Source: Campylobacter concisus
Lineage (GTDB): Bacteria; Campylobacterota; Campylobacteria; Campylobacterales; Campylobacteraceae
NCBI RefSeq assembly: GCF_003048905.1
Contig: NZ_PIRO01000001.1
Coordinates: forward strand, 372,001-436,000
DNA length: 64,000 nt
Direction of reading: 5' to 3'
In this document: piece by piece, positions 11,301 through 18,790 of the stretch
Numbering within the stretch: the stretch's first letter is position 1
How the letters are laid out: every line of letters begins with the position of its first letter
The notes under the pieces: model-generated
Seen by the model: only the letters and a program-made list of their open reading frames with translations
What the model was told of the DNA's origin: nothing
Database searches by the model: none
Program-made: the position numbers and the translations under genes

Positions 11301-12556
11301 CAGATATAGGCGATACATATTTTTATGTATTAGACAAAGACTATACAATAACTGATCAACATACGCCATCAAGAGCTGATGATTGCGTAAAAAACTCAAT
11401 TAGTAACGATCCATCACAAGACACTGCTCAAGAAGGAAGGATCGGATGTAGTATAAAGCTGGAAGGTAATAGAGATTATCTATTTAGGCCAAAAGATATA
11501 CAAATAAGTAAGTTAAAGATAACAAAAGACAACGATATAACATACCTTGATAATGAAGGCATACAAAAAGCAAAGCTTGACTTTGAAGTAACTGCCAGGT
11601 TATTTAACGATGACCCTGCAAAACTTTATAATGAAGATTGCTATGCAAAGAATATGAACTTTGACATAAAGCTAGATAGAGTTCCTTTAAATTTTACAGA
11701 CAACGATGGCAATGCCGGTACATTAGCAAAAGCAAATGAAGAAATTTTATTTTTTGAAATTCCTGGCTCAAATACTAGAAAAGCAATAGATCCAAGTGCT
11801 ACAAAATCAACATTTTATGTAGAGAAAAATACTTTTGTAAATGGCGTAGGTAAAGGTGAAGTATATTTTAATTTTGAAAGAAAAGTAAATCATGCCAAAA
11901 ATCCTTTTACTATTTCAAGTAATGATTTTAGCTTTAGCGGCATGTCAGATAGCACCGATACAGTAAAAAAATATGAAAAACCAGCAACAGAAACGACAGC
12001 AAAATTTTACTTTGGTAGGGTTTATGCACCATTTTATGAAGGGCTTTATAGTGGCTTTTATGCCAAAATTTATTATGGCGCCTACTGCGATGGATGCAAT
12101 AAAAATATCTATATGAAAGATAATGGCAAACTATGGCAAGACTTTCCAGCTGCACCATTTTGGGCTACCAATCCAAAACATAGCGCAGGAGTACTTAACT
12201 ATCATGACTTTAGCTTTACAAACACTTACAGCGGCACTGTTTTAAGAAATGATGTAAGCAGCATAAGTAATGGCGAGCAAATAATTTTTATAAGAAATCC
12301 TTCAGCGGTTACTGATGTGGCTAAAATGAGAGCACCTAGCTGGCTTCTTTATAGTGAATTTGATGAGAAACCTGAAACAAATAATTTCAATCTAAATTTT
12401 CTAGTACCAAATGGCGAATGGGCTGGTAAAGTCCTAAAGAGCAATAACATAGAAGATAAGACAAGCGGTGCAGTTGGAGGTTTTATAGGAGTAAAATCTA
12501 ATAGTGATAGTAACCTAGATATAAGCGATAAGACAAACAGGAGAATAGAGTGGTGA
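8318..12556 (+). CDS. Giant exported protein heading a prepilin cluster
   Basis: About 1,412 residues with a signal peptide (KIAYLLCFIVTFGFC). Start is either TTG 8318, with TAAGGAG upstream, or GTG 8339, with AGAGGA six bases before it; both keep the signal peptide. Near residue 222 is ARLYWGGSL and near 397 AAWSLVIIYDF followed by IFDGLERL, a pattern I associate with secreted DUF11-type surface proteins. Residues 585-760 resemble a DUF11-like beta domain. FAIRPSHF near 887 recalls the MshQ-type DUF6701 region. The chain ends NRRIEW with no membrane anchor. Three prepilin-like genes follow with overlaps of 7, 4 and 1 bases or less, so it is probably a pilus- or pseudopilus-associated surface or tip protein. 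That role is inference; family calls are from motif memory only. Confidence 0.75.
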   Translation: MLFRGFVVKIAYLLCFIVTFGFCAPRACTTAEAASIGCSGANYSCFIDAEEYQDNSSKNIPHCIRKSDRTWTIDTNSFSSGLAQDHYHIYVEQFSPWNQRSLIGMWDDHSKGLRQRSINGNLNTRVNGDIATIGATIMIPQYAGYNFVPDPSNVTRTSSTADRIFLDTGNFLPSNYTLCQTTYIYNPSKHPYCKNSSSSTFDFSEKNTFIQNNLKGKNVVYARLYWGGSLYQNWAIKNLGSNLYVSALNYIKGYSRIDFKAPGKSVITIDADPKDVFWFGSFSQYAPKSMTLESYNQNESNSYYVKAGINYQYVASADVTDIVRDSLGTSESDRTFYAGNIRSTTIPFSDEFIDPNDGIYKVNNSTSRKLKKTYGTLLFSPVQGQNGYWIQSIAPQFAAWSLVIIYDFDDKTAAANNIEPKLVSIFDGLERLAADWMKSSDPFGTVKSSTVDVKFENIYTPKAGNIDASLTMFSFGGKPETKGEDIKIKNGGSYQSITSGYNAQGDQFNSTMTKFGQLINPGKKFHSQADLDIFDISDKMSYAQKEADIKFTVTTIKSSGGANVVSADRINLALVGFSTRIYKPDVCYMEYIYAKKPSDSTFTKVQENTPTVVPANTILKTFVEVTNNTNEAAQDFALKATIDPSQIYNPNSTYIYADKASQGPSDLLTMSGQVHYNDNTGLQQLSGNDLTFYLGQGAAANKGGEMLIHQGNYAYAIYETTLKSKFEPNSYKATVANADINLQPYDTYIRRCSNQNYNITLGVSASPNNFVASNRQDDGSAAFKTKFKNRLLTKIVSTPFNVYITNYDTDGNKKVPDAPVDVKVELVESCSAPTNLYEQDITFNGVTDILLSGISIDRAYKSIKFRISHLDPVTNTTKVECEKLDDFAIRPSHFRLWDTDKNTINNNNVLIGGKVYNNIALAAMKPLDSGLANGYINNISGSNGEIKLVPAYSATCDPSIIESENKLSVDFNDPNKALGKIFRHTSSGPVGFSYSDIGDTYFYVLDKDYTITDQHTPSRADDCVKNSISNDPSQDTAQEGRIGCSIKLEGNRDYLFRPKDIQISKLKITKDNDITYLDNEGIQKAKLDFEVTARLFNDDPAKLYNEDCYAKNMNFDIKLDRVPLNFTDNDGNAGTLAKANEEILFFEIPGSNTRKAIDPSATKSTFYVEKNTFVNGVGKGEVYFNFERKVNHAKNPFTISSNDFSFSGMSDSTDTVKKYEKPATETTAKFYFGRVYAPFYEGLYSGFYAKIYYGAYCDGCNKNIYMKDNGKLWQDFPAAPFWATNPKHSAGVLNYHDFSFTNTYSGTVLRNDVSSISNGEQIIFIRNPSAVTDVAKMRAPSWLLYSEFDEKPETNNFNLNFLVPNGEWAGKVLKSNNIEDKTSGAVGGFIGVKSNSDSNLDISDKTNRRIEW

Positions 12557-13245
12557 AAAGGGGTGGCTTTTCATTGATAGAGCTTATCTTGTCAGTGCTT
12601 GTAGTAGCCATAGTAAGTGCAAGCTTACCACTAGCGGTAAGAACTACTTCAAATTTAAGCGAGCAGTCCTTAATGCAAGAAGGACTAATGAATGCTAAAA
12701 CTTATATGTCATTAATATTAAAAGCACCATTTAGCGATCAAGTCTTAATAGCCGGTAGAAATACCATGCCATCATCTATAACTACTCAAGAGGCTATAAT
12801 TTTTCCTCTTATTATCTGCGAGCAAGGGGCAAATCCGGATTTTTATGAAAAAAGTGGAGTAAAAGGTGAAGGACATAGGATACTTGCATATCCGGTGCAA
12901 AATTCGTCTGCATGCGCCACAAGGCCTAGTGATTCAAAGCTTCCAGAATCAATCAAAAGCGTAAATTTTAAAGTAAAATCTATCAAAAATTTCAATACCC
13001 AAAAATCTATCTCACCAACTGCTAGCACTACCAAACGCGACTTTATCATAGATACAGAGACGACTCCAACCATAACAAATGGAGCTGATAAATTTGTAGT
13101 TAGCACTCCTTTAAACGATAACGACGTTTTACAAATAAAGCTAGATACGACTATGAAAACTACAAAAGAGAGCAAAAGCGTACTTTATGGATATGCCTTT
13201 AATATAGGTGAAAGCAGTACTCTAAGTGTAAAAGAATGGAAATGA
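12550..13245 (+). CDS. Prepilin-like minor pseudopilin
   Basis: A 230-231-residue protein with a class III prepilin leader VKRGG followed by FSLIELILSVLVVAIVS. Prepilin peptidase would cut after the second Gly, leaving Phe+1 and Glu+5 on the hydrophobic assembly helix. GTG start at 12550 or 12553, both preceded by AGGAGA at 12539, overlapping the stop of the giant protein gene. The soluble domain (two Cys in IICEQGANPD and SSACATRPS) matches no family I know. Its size and place suggest a minor pilin of the MshD/GspI or MshO type that assembles at the tip of a short fibre. Confidence 0.8.
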   Translation: MVKRGGFSLIELILSVLVVAIVSASLPLAVRTTSNLSEQSLMQEGLMNAKTYMSLILKAPFSDQVLIAGRNTMPSSITTQEAIIFPLIICEQGANPDFYEKSGVKGEGHRILAYPVQNSSACATRPSDSKLPESIKSVNFKVKSIKNFNTQKSISPTASTTKRDFIIDTETTPTITNGADKFVVSTPLNDNDVLQIKLDTTMKTTKESKSVLYGYAFNIGESSTLSVKEWK

Positions 13246-14258
13246 AAAAAACAAAAAAAGCTTTTACACTAATTGAGCTTATAATAGTTATTACAGTCCT
13301 TGGCGTTATCTCACTCATGAGCTTTAACACGCTTATGAATTTATATCAAAACTATTTTCAAAGCAAAGTAATAAACGAACTAGAAACGCAAAGCGAAATC
13401 GCTCTAGAGCAAATTTCAATGCTACTTAGCCACAGAATCAAACAAAGCGTTATCGCTAGGAAAAAAAATGGAGATTACCTGGCCCTAAATGATAGTGGCG
13501 TAAATTTAAGTAGCGACTTTGAAATTTTAGAATTTATCCCAGCTGCTTATGAGCTATTTGACGGCATAAACGAATATAAAGGAGACGATACTAACGGAGA
13601 TCCGATCATCGAAGAAGGCATATATAGTGGATATGTAGATCTTGCAAATAGCTCTATTGCAAATGGACTAAAAAGCCCTGGAAGCAAATTTAATGACGCT
13701 TTTAGAAATGGCGTAATGGACTTGACCTGCGAAAATGATAGCAATGAAGAAGATGTAAATAGCGGCTCTAGGTGTATAAACGCCGATAATGAAAATGGTG
13801 GTTTAGTAGCGATATTTTCTAGCATACTTTATAGAGTTGGTAGTAGCTTTGGCTATCAAGAAAATTTAGACCAAAGACACTTAGATATCGCAAAAGTTGG
13901 CATACAATCAATCGACACGCTTAAAATTTCAAGTGATTTTAAAAATAAAAAAATTTCAGAGCAGTATAAGCTAGCTTACACAGCCATTGCCATAGCACCA
14001 GCTGAGCAAAGTGCCGAGGATATACAAAACGGCTCTTTTGACCTTAAAATTTACTACAATTATAGGCCATGGCTAAATGAAAGCTTTAAAAAATTTAGCT
14101 CAACATCTACAAAGGATATCAAAGCCGAAAGTGCAACACTAGCTAAACACGTAACAAGATTTGTCTTCACAGAAAAAAATGGAGTCATCGCGCTAAAGCT
14201 TTGCCTTAAAGCAGAAAAATCAGAAATAACCATTTGCAAGTCAAAGGCAGTTTATTAA
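13242..14258 (+). CDS. Prepilin-like minor pseudopilin, GspJ/MshO-like size
   Basis: A 338-residue protein beginning MKKTKKAFTLIELIIVITVL, a classic prepilin leader and assembly helix with Glu+5. I take ATG 13242, which forms an ATGA overlap with the upstream stop; ATG 13236 is also in frame. The long soluble domain contains acidic stretches such as DDTNGDPIIEEG and DNENGG and four Cys in two close pairs (CENDSNEEDVNSGSRC, CLKAEKSEITIC). Large minor pseudopilins of this kind cap type II secretion or MSHA-type fibres. The exact family was not identified. Confidence 0.8.
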   Translation: MKKTKKAFTLIELIIVITVLGVISLMSFNTLMNLYQNYFQSKVINELETQSEIALEQISMLLSHRIKQSVIARKKNGDYLALNDSGVNLSSDFEILEFIPAAYELFDGINEYKGDDTNGDPIIEEGIYSGYVDLANSSIANGLKSPGSKFNDAFRNGVMDLTCENDSNEEDVNSGSRCINADNENGGLVAIFSSILYRVGSSFGYQENLDQRHLDIAKVGIQSIDTLKISSDFKNKKISEQYKLAYTAIAIAPAEQSAEDIQNGSFDLKIYYNYRPWLNESFKKFSSTSTKDIKAESATLAKHVTRFVFTEKNGVIALKLCLKAEKSEITICKSKAVY

Positions 14259-14680
14259 TGAGAAAAGGATTTACGTTAATAGCAGCGATATTTTTTCTAG
14301 TTGTAGCAGCTTCTATTAGTACTCTTGCCCTTTCGATAGCTAGCACATCAGCTAGACAAAGCAGTGAAATTTATCTAAGAGAGCAAGCACAACTCGTTGC
14401 TCAAGCAGCAGCAGAGTATGCAATGTTTGAAATTTTTAGAACCGATTTCTCAAACAAATGCTTAGATAAAGTAAATGGAGGATTTAACGATATGTTCGAC
14501 TTTAAAGTAAAAATAACTTACTTTGGCGATATTGGTATATGCACTCCACCGACCATTATGCCAGGAACAAACGGAGTCGCAAGTACTGGCAACATGATCT
14601 TTGATGTTTTTGTAACATCAAAAGACAAAAAAACGCCAAATCCTATAAATTTTCACAAACGAACTATTCAGAAACTTTAA
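14258..14680 (+). CDS. Prepilin-like protein lacking Glu+5, possible CtsT relative
   Basis: A 140-residue protein starting at ATG 14258, whose A is the last base of the preceding TAA. The leader MRKG is followed by FTLIAAIFFLVVAASISTLA. Position +5 is Ala instead of Glu, as in GspK/PilX-type tip subunits. The mature part keeps SSEIYLREQAQLVAQAAAEYA. In C. jejuni, as I recall, the transformation protein CtsT is encoded a little downstream of lon-bamD-fliW and has a similar N-terminus; orthology is plausible but not proven. The frame extends upstream to 14234, inside the previous gene, without a better start. Confidence 0.72.
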   Translation: MRKGFTLIAAIFFLVVAASISTLALSIASTSARQSSEIYLREQAQLVAQAAAEYAMFEIFRTDFSNKCLDKVNGGFNDMFDFKVKITYFGDIGICTPPTIMPGTNGVASTGNMIFDVFVTSKDKKTPNPINFHKRTIQKL

Positions 14681-14726
14681 AATTTTATAAAGATTTTAGT
14701 TTAATTTGTTTTTAGTTTTAGCGTGT

Positions 14727-14732
14727 TATAAT
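14727..14732 (+). promoter_or_regulatory. Sigma70 -10 box for hpf
   Basis: TATAAT preceded by TGT and a T-rich stretch, the usual Campylobacter housekeeping promoter form. It lies 28 bases before the hpf ATG and after the prepilin cluster. Confidence 0.6.
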
Positions 14733-14760
14733 CATCTTACTTTCTATAAAGGAGATTACG

Positions 14761-15288
14761 ATGAACATAAGCATTGTAGGAAAACAATTTGAGCTAACAG
14801 AGCCAATCAAAAACTATATCCAAGACGCTTTTGATACTCTTGGCAAATACAATCTCGACATCATCTCAGCAAGATGTGTTGTAGCAGCCGATGAAAAACA
14901 AGGAAAAAAAGGCTTTAATGCAGAATTTTCTCTAAATATGGCCCATAAAGATACGATAGTCGTTCGCCAAAAAGATAAAGATCTTTACGCTGCGATCGAT
15001 CTTGCTATCGAAAAAGCATCAAAAGTTTTAAGAAGAGAGCATGATAAGAAATTTACTGTAAAAGGCAAGGCTGACGACAAAGAATTTCGCTCAAGAATAG
15101 GCGAAGAAAAGATCGAAGGTGTTGAAGAAATCGTGCCTATGGAGCTTGAAATTTATAAACCACTTGAAGTCGAAGAGGCACTTGATAAACTAAAATCAAG
15201 CGATAAACAATTTTACGTATTTAACGATGTTGACGCAAAAATGCGTGTGATCTACAAAAGAACAGACGGAACTTTTGGTCTATACTAA
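14761..15288 (+). CDS. hpf: Long-form ribosome hibernation promoting factor
   Basis: At 175 residues this is the long HPF type. Residues 1-100 are the RaiA/YfiA-like ribosome-binding domain (MNISIVGKQFELTEPIKNYI). After a charged linker, residues about 120-175 form the dimerisation domain, with KQFYVFNDVDAKMRVIYKR and GTFGLY at the end. Long HPF drives 70S subunits into inactive 100S dimers in stationary phase or stress. The ATG at 14761 follows AAAGGAG, and a TATAAT box lies just upstream, so it appears to be transcribed alone. Confidence 0.94.
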   Translation: MNISIVGKQFELTEPIKNYIQDAFDTLGKYNLDIISARCVVAADEKQGKKGFNAEFSLNMAHKDTIVVRQKDKDLYAAIDLAIEKASKVLRREHDKKFTVKGKADDKEFRSRIGEEKIEGVEEIVPMELEIYKPLEVEEALDKLKSSDKQFYVFNDVDAKMRVIYKRTDGTFGLY

Positions 15289-15292
15289 AAAT

Positions 15293-15310
15293 AGGGGCAG
15301 CTTTGCCCCT
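15293..15310 (+). terminator. Hairpin after hpf
   Basis: AGGGGCA at 15293-15299 pairs with TGCCCCT at 15304-15310 around loop GCTT, five bases after the hpf stop. The downstream plus-strand tract AAAATTTATA is not a good U run, so it may act mainly as a 3' stabiliser or weak terminator. Confidence 0.6.
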
Positions 15311-15474
15311 AAAATTTATACCGACCCACTATAAATTTCTTCCTATAGTCCAAAACCCTGCTTACAAAGACTGCTACGCCAGCAAATAGCTTTAAATTTT
15401 CAAAAATAGAATAGATATCCTTGTGCAAGATAGATCTAGATACAAGAAGGCTTCCCTGTAAGCCATTTTAAGAA

Positions 15475-15641
15475 GATCTTGGCGAACTAAACTAGGTCAC
15501 AACTGATGAATGGCAAGGCAAAGAATTACATGCCATAAAAAAGTGGGTGATTTTCTTAAAAATAATCTAGATGTAGAATTTTATTTTATAGACCGAGAAA
15601 GCGTAGAGGAGCATGGCAGAACAAACGAGCTAAAAATATAA
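15475..15641 (+). pseudogene. Decayed gene fragment of unknown family
   Basis: Two adjacent frames read like one protein. One frame gives EDLGELN, a TAG at 15493, then VTTDEWQGKELHAIKKWV. A one-base shift near 15549 continues as DFLKNNLDVEFYFIDRESVE and ends NELKI at a TAA at 15639-15641. A TAA at 15469 also interrupts the first frame. Loss of one base plus in-frame stops is what a decaying gene shows. I do not recognise the family. It fills most of the 441-bp gap between hpf and the DUF1523 gene. Confidence 0.45.
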
Positions 15642-15670
15642 TTGATAACACTAGAAATTTTTAGAGATAA

Positions 15671-15693
15671 AAGAGAGACAAAGCTCTCTTTTT
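15671..15693 (+). terminator. Rho-independent terminator-like hairpin
   Basis: AAGAGAG at 15671-15677 pairs with CTCTCTT at 15684-15690 and runs into TTTGATTTT. It lies between the decayed fragment and the 3' end of the opposing DUF1523 gene. Confidence 0.6.
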
Positions 15694-15729
15694 GATTTTA
15701 AAATATCAAATAACTAAAACAAACACTAT

Positions 15730-16272
15730 CTATTTCTCTAAATTTTCACTAGTTTTTGGTCTAAAGGCCTTATTTATCTTTCTTATCCAAATGATTAGCG
15801 AGATAAACAAGATAAAGTAAAATACATAGCTAGCTACCGGCCAACTAGTATCAGTACCGCTCTCTTTTAGTGAGATGACATTTCTAAACTCTTGAAGCAT
15901 AGAAATTCTATATCCATAATATTTTACAGTTACGTTTTTATCGCTATTTGCAAAGCCCTGAGCCTTGGCTTGTACATCAGCTGAGTTAAATTTAAAATAA
16001 AACGGAAATCCCCATGCAGTATCTTCATTTCTATAAGCCATGACTTTATTTGAATTATTAGAATCTTTAGTGTAGATAAAATAAACATCTCTAGTAGGAC
16101 CATCAGCCGGATTTTTAGCATCGATGATACCATCTTTGTCCATACGTTTGACATCGCCACCTGTGATTTGTACATTTGCATAGTGTGGAAATGAATAATC
16201 AACTACAAGAGCCAAAAAAGAGTGTAAGAGTACAATAAAAATAACGCAAATTCTTTTAAAAAATGTAATCAT
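15730..16272 (-). CDS. DUF1523 family membrane protein
   Basis: A 180-residue protein with an N-terminal membrane segment (MITFFKRICVIFIVLLHSFL) and a second one near residues 145-165 (VASYVFYFILFISLIIWI), with a periplasmic domain between. The conserved DUF1523 features are ITGGDVKRMD, TRDVYFIYT, YRNEDTAWGFPFYFKFNSAD and AKAQGF. The function of this family is not known to me. The ATG at 16272 has AAGGAAAG upstream. It lies downstream of norZ on the same strand with a 71-base gap. Confidence 0.85.
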   Translation of the reverse strand: MITFFKRICVIFIVLLHSFLALVVDYSFPHYANVQITGGDVKRMDKDGIIDAKNPADGPTRDVYFIYTKDSNNSNKVMAYRNEDTAWGFPFYFKFNSADVQAKAQGFANSDKNVTVKYYGYRISMLQEFRNVISLKESGTDTSWPVASYVFYFILFISLIIWIRKINKAFRPKTSENLEK

Positions 16273-16343
16273 TTCTTTCCTTTTAAATTTGCGTTATTTT
16301 ATGAAAAGATAGCTTAATAAAGGGGCAAAATACCCCTTTAGTT

Positions 16344-18575
16344 TTAAGCTTTTTTATTAAGCATAAATTTTAGAAGTTGTGCAAGGAAGCTGATTCCACC
16401 GATTATTAAAATCGTATCGCCAATCATTCTTACCCATCTTAAATTTTGTAAGTGTGATTGTTGTAAAAGCTCAGCACTTCTTGCATACCACATACCATGC
16501 TCTAGGCTTGCAAATGCTTGATAAATTCCTATTGGAAGCAACGAAAGTACGATCATTAACATAAGGCCTATATTTAAGCCCCAAAAGCCTATTTTCATAA
16601 GTTTTTCATCAAATTCTTGACCTTTGAATAGATAAGTAGCCACTAGCCAAACAAATCCGAGTGCCAAAAATCCATAAACACCAAATAGCGCAGCATGTCC
16701 GTGAACTGGAGTCGTATTTAGGCCTTGGATATAAAATAATGAAATCGGAGGATTGATTAAAAATCCAAATACACCAGCACCTAGCATATTCCAGAAAGCA
16801 ACTGCTATAAAGCAGTAAAGTGGCCATTTTAATGTCTTAGCCCAAGTTTGAGCAAACTGAAGTCTATAGTGCTCATAAGCTTCAGCGCCAAGCAATACAA
16901 GAGGAACTACCTCAAGTGCTGAGAAGCTAGCGCCAACTGCCATTATAGGTGTTGTAGTACCCGCAAAATATAAGTGGTGGAAAGTTCCTGGAATTCCGCC
17001 TACTAGGAAAAGTGATGCACTCGCAAGTGTTGAAAATGTAGCAAATCTCTTTGAAACAAGACCAAGACTAACAAACACAAAAGCAAGTGAAGCGGTAGCA
17101 AAGACCTCAAAAAAGCCTTCAACCCAAAGGTGTACAACCCACCAGCGCCAGTATTCCATCACTGGAAGTGGACTTCTTTGGCCGTAAAATAATCCTGCTC
17201 CGTAAAATAATCCAACTGCAACAGCAGAAGCTGCGAAGATAGCAAGTAAATTTTTGTCACCTTTGTTCTTAAATCCGCCGATAAATCCGCGAAGTAAAAG
17301 TAGCATCCAAATGACAAGACCAACAAATAAAATAATTTGCCAAACACGTCCAAGCTCGATATATTCATATCCTTGGTGTCCAAACCAGAAGCTTAAATTT
17401 ATAGGCATAATATTTGCAATCGCTAAATACTCGCCAGCAAAACTGCCAACTACAAGGATTAGTAATGCGTAAAATAATAAATCTACGCCAAGCTTTTGGA
17501 ATTTTGGATCTTTACCGCCATTTATAATAGGTGCTAGGAAAAGACCACCTGCTAAAAATCCTGTCGCAATCCAGAAAATACTAGCCTGAATGTGCCATGT
17601 TCTAGCAAGTGAATAAGGAATATAAGCTGATAAGTTTATACCGTAAAATTCTTGTCCTTCGACTGTATAGTGAGCCGTAAAGCCACCTATTAAAATTTGG
17701 AATGCAAAAAGAGCCAAAGTTACAAAAAGATATTTTTTAAGAGCTTTTTGAGATGGAGTTAGGCTTAATTTACTAAGCGGATCTTCGCTAATAGCTTCCA
17801 ACTTTTCATCATCTTTTTTGCCATAAAAAGAGCTAAACCAAACAAGAAATCCAATACCAGCAATAAGTATTACAACACTTGCGATTGACCAAAATATATT
17901 TTCGCTTGTTGGTACATTATCTATTAGTGGCTCGTGTGGCCAGTTGTTTGTGTATGTAGCATCGCTATTAGGTCTGTTTGCTGCGGTTGCCCAGGCTGAC
18001 CAGAAGAAAAAGTTATTAAGATCATCTCTATCAGAAGCATTTGGAAGAGTATTTTCTTTCATCGCATAAGCTTCTCTTAAAGATTTAAACTTAGGGTCAT
18101 TTCCAAAAAGTGATGAATACTCTTGGCTTACTTGTTTCATAGCCTTTAATCTATCGCTACTAAGTACGATTTTATCGTCTTTTACGCCATTTTCTCGGTA
18201 CTCTTTTTTAAGTAGAACTTTTAGATTTGCTTTTTGCTCATCATTTAAGTCAGCATATTTTGAGTGATAAATTTCATCTGCTTTTAACTCTAAAAATATA
18301 ACTAACTCTTTATGAAGCCAGTCCGCACTCCAATCAGGTGCTTGATATGCGCCGTGTCCCCAAACAGAGCCAACTTGCATACCTCCTATGCTTTGCCAGG
18401 CCTCTTGACCTTTATAGATGCTCTCTTTGTCGATCACGACATTGCCATTCTCATCTGTAAAATTTACAACTGGTGGCGAGCTTCTATAAACCTCAACGCC
18501 GTAGTAGCCTAAAATACTAAAGCAAATTACTAGTACTGCAACAAGTGCTAGCCAATACTTTTTGTATTCACGCAT
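16344..18575 (-). CDS. norZ: Quinol-dependent nitric oxide reductase (qNOR)
   Basis: About 743 residues, the single-subunit qNOR length, in which the cytochrome c-like domain is fused to the NorB core. After an N-terminal helix comes a periplasmic domain (NFTDENGNVVIDKESIYKGQ, GSVWGHGAYQAPDWSADWLH), then about 13 membrane helices. The heme-copper-type His residues are visible in ARTWHIQASIFW, VVHLWVEGFFE and TFHHLYFAGTTTP. It reduces NO to N2O with electrons from menaquinol at the inner membrane. The frame runs to 18641, but ATG 18575 has AAGGAG just upstream and is preferred. A perfect palindrome at 18636-18647 lies about 65 bases upstream. Confidence 0.94.
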   Translation of the reverse strand: MREYKKYWLALVAVLVICFSILGYYGVEVYRSSPPVVNFTDENGNVVIDKESIYKGQEAWQSIGGMQVGSVWGHGAYQAPDWSADWLHKELVIFLELKADEIYHSKYADLNDEQKANLKVLLKKEYRENGVKDDKIVLSSDRLKAMKQVSQEYSSLFGNDPKFKSLREAYAMKENTLPNASDRDDLNNFFFWSAWATAANRPNSDATYTNNWPHEPLIDNVPTSENIFWSIASVVILIAGIGFLVWFSSFYGKKDDEKLEAISEDPLSKLSLTPSQKALKKYLFVTLALFAFQILIGGFTAHYTVEGQEFYGINLSAYIPYSLARTWHIQASIFWIATGFLAGGLFLAPIINGGKDPKFQKLGVDLLFYALLILVVGSFAGEYLAIANIMPINLSFWFGHQGYEYIELGRVWQIILFVGLVIWMLLLLRGFIGGFKNKGDKNLLAIFAASAVAVGLFYGAGLFYGQRSPLPVMEYWRWWVVHLWVEGFFEVFATASLAFVFVSLGLVSKRFATFSTLASASLFLVGGIPGTFHHLYFAGTTTPIMAVGASFSALEVVPLVLLGAEAYEHYRLQFAQTWAKTLKWPLYCFIAVAFWNMLGAGVFGFLINPPISLFYIQGLNTTPVHGHAALFGVYGFLALGFVWLVATYLFKGQEFDEKLMKIGFWGLNIGLMLMIVLSLLPIGIYQAFASLEHGMWYARSAELLQQSHLQNLRWVRMIGDTILIIGGISFLAQLLKFMLNKKA

Positions 18576-18635
18576 TGATTCTCCTTTTTTTAAAAAATTT
18601 AGGCAAAGTTTATCCCATTTTAAAAAAGCAAATAA

Positions 18636-18647
18636 TGACATATGTCA
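18636..18647. promoter_or_regulatory. Palindromic operator candidate upstream of norZ
   Basis: TGACATATGTCA is a perfect 12-base inverted repeat in the 215-bp divergent region, about 61 bases before the norZ ATG. Its outer bases resemble Crp/Fnr-type half-sites (TTGAC...GTCAA) with one mismatch. A Crp/Fnr family regulator is encoded elsewhere in the window. Binding is inference. Confidence 0.4.
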
Positions 18648-18735
18648 ACAAAAGGAGAGAATTTATCCTATTAGATTTATAAGAATTTACAAGATATGCA
18701 AATTTTTCATAATGTATATGCAAAATTTACATAGA

Positions 18736-18756
18736 ATTAATATAAATATTATTAAT
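18736..18756. promoter_or_regulatory. Fur-box-like inverted repeat before ABC transporter
   Basis: ATTAATA at 18736-18742 and TATTAAT at 18750-18756 form a perfect 7-7-7 inverted repeat of 21 bases, the size of a Fur site. A possible -10 (TATACT, 18766-18771) follows directly, so a bound repressor would block the promoter. The region is very AT-rich, so a chance repeat is possible. Confidence 0.4.
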
Positions 18757-18790
18757 ATATATGTTTATACTTCAAAAATAAAGGAAAAAT

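Noticed and set aside
16609..16827. Short minus-strand frames inside norZ and similar ones at 17159-17383
   Set aside because: Alternate-frame shadows of norZ with no start signals or recognisable product.
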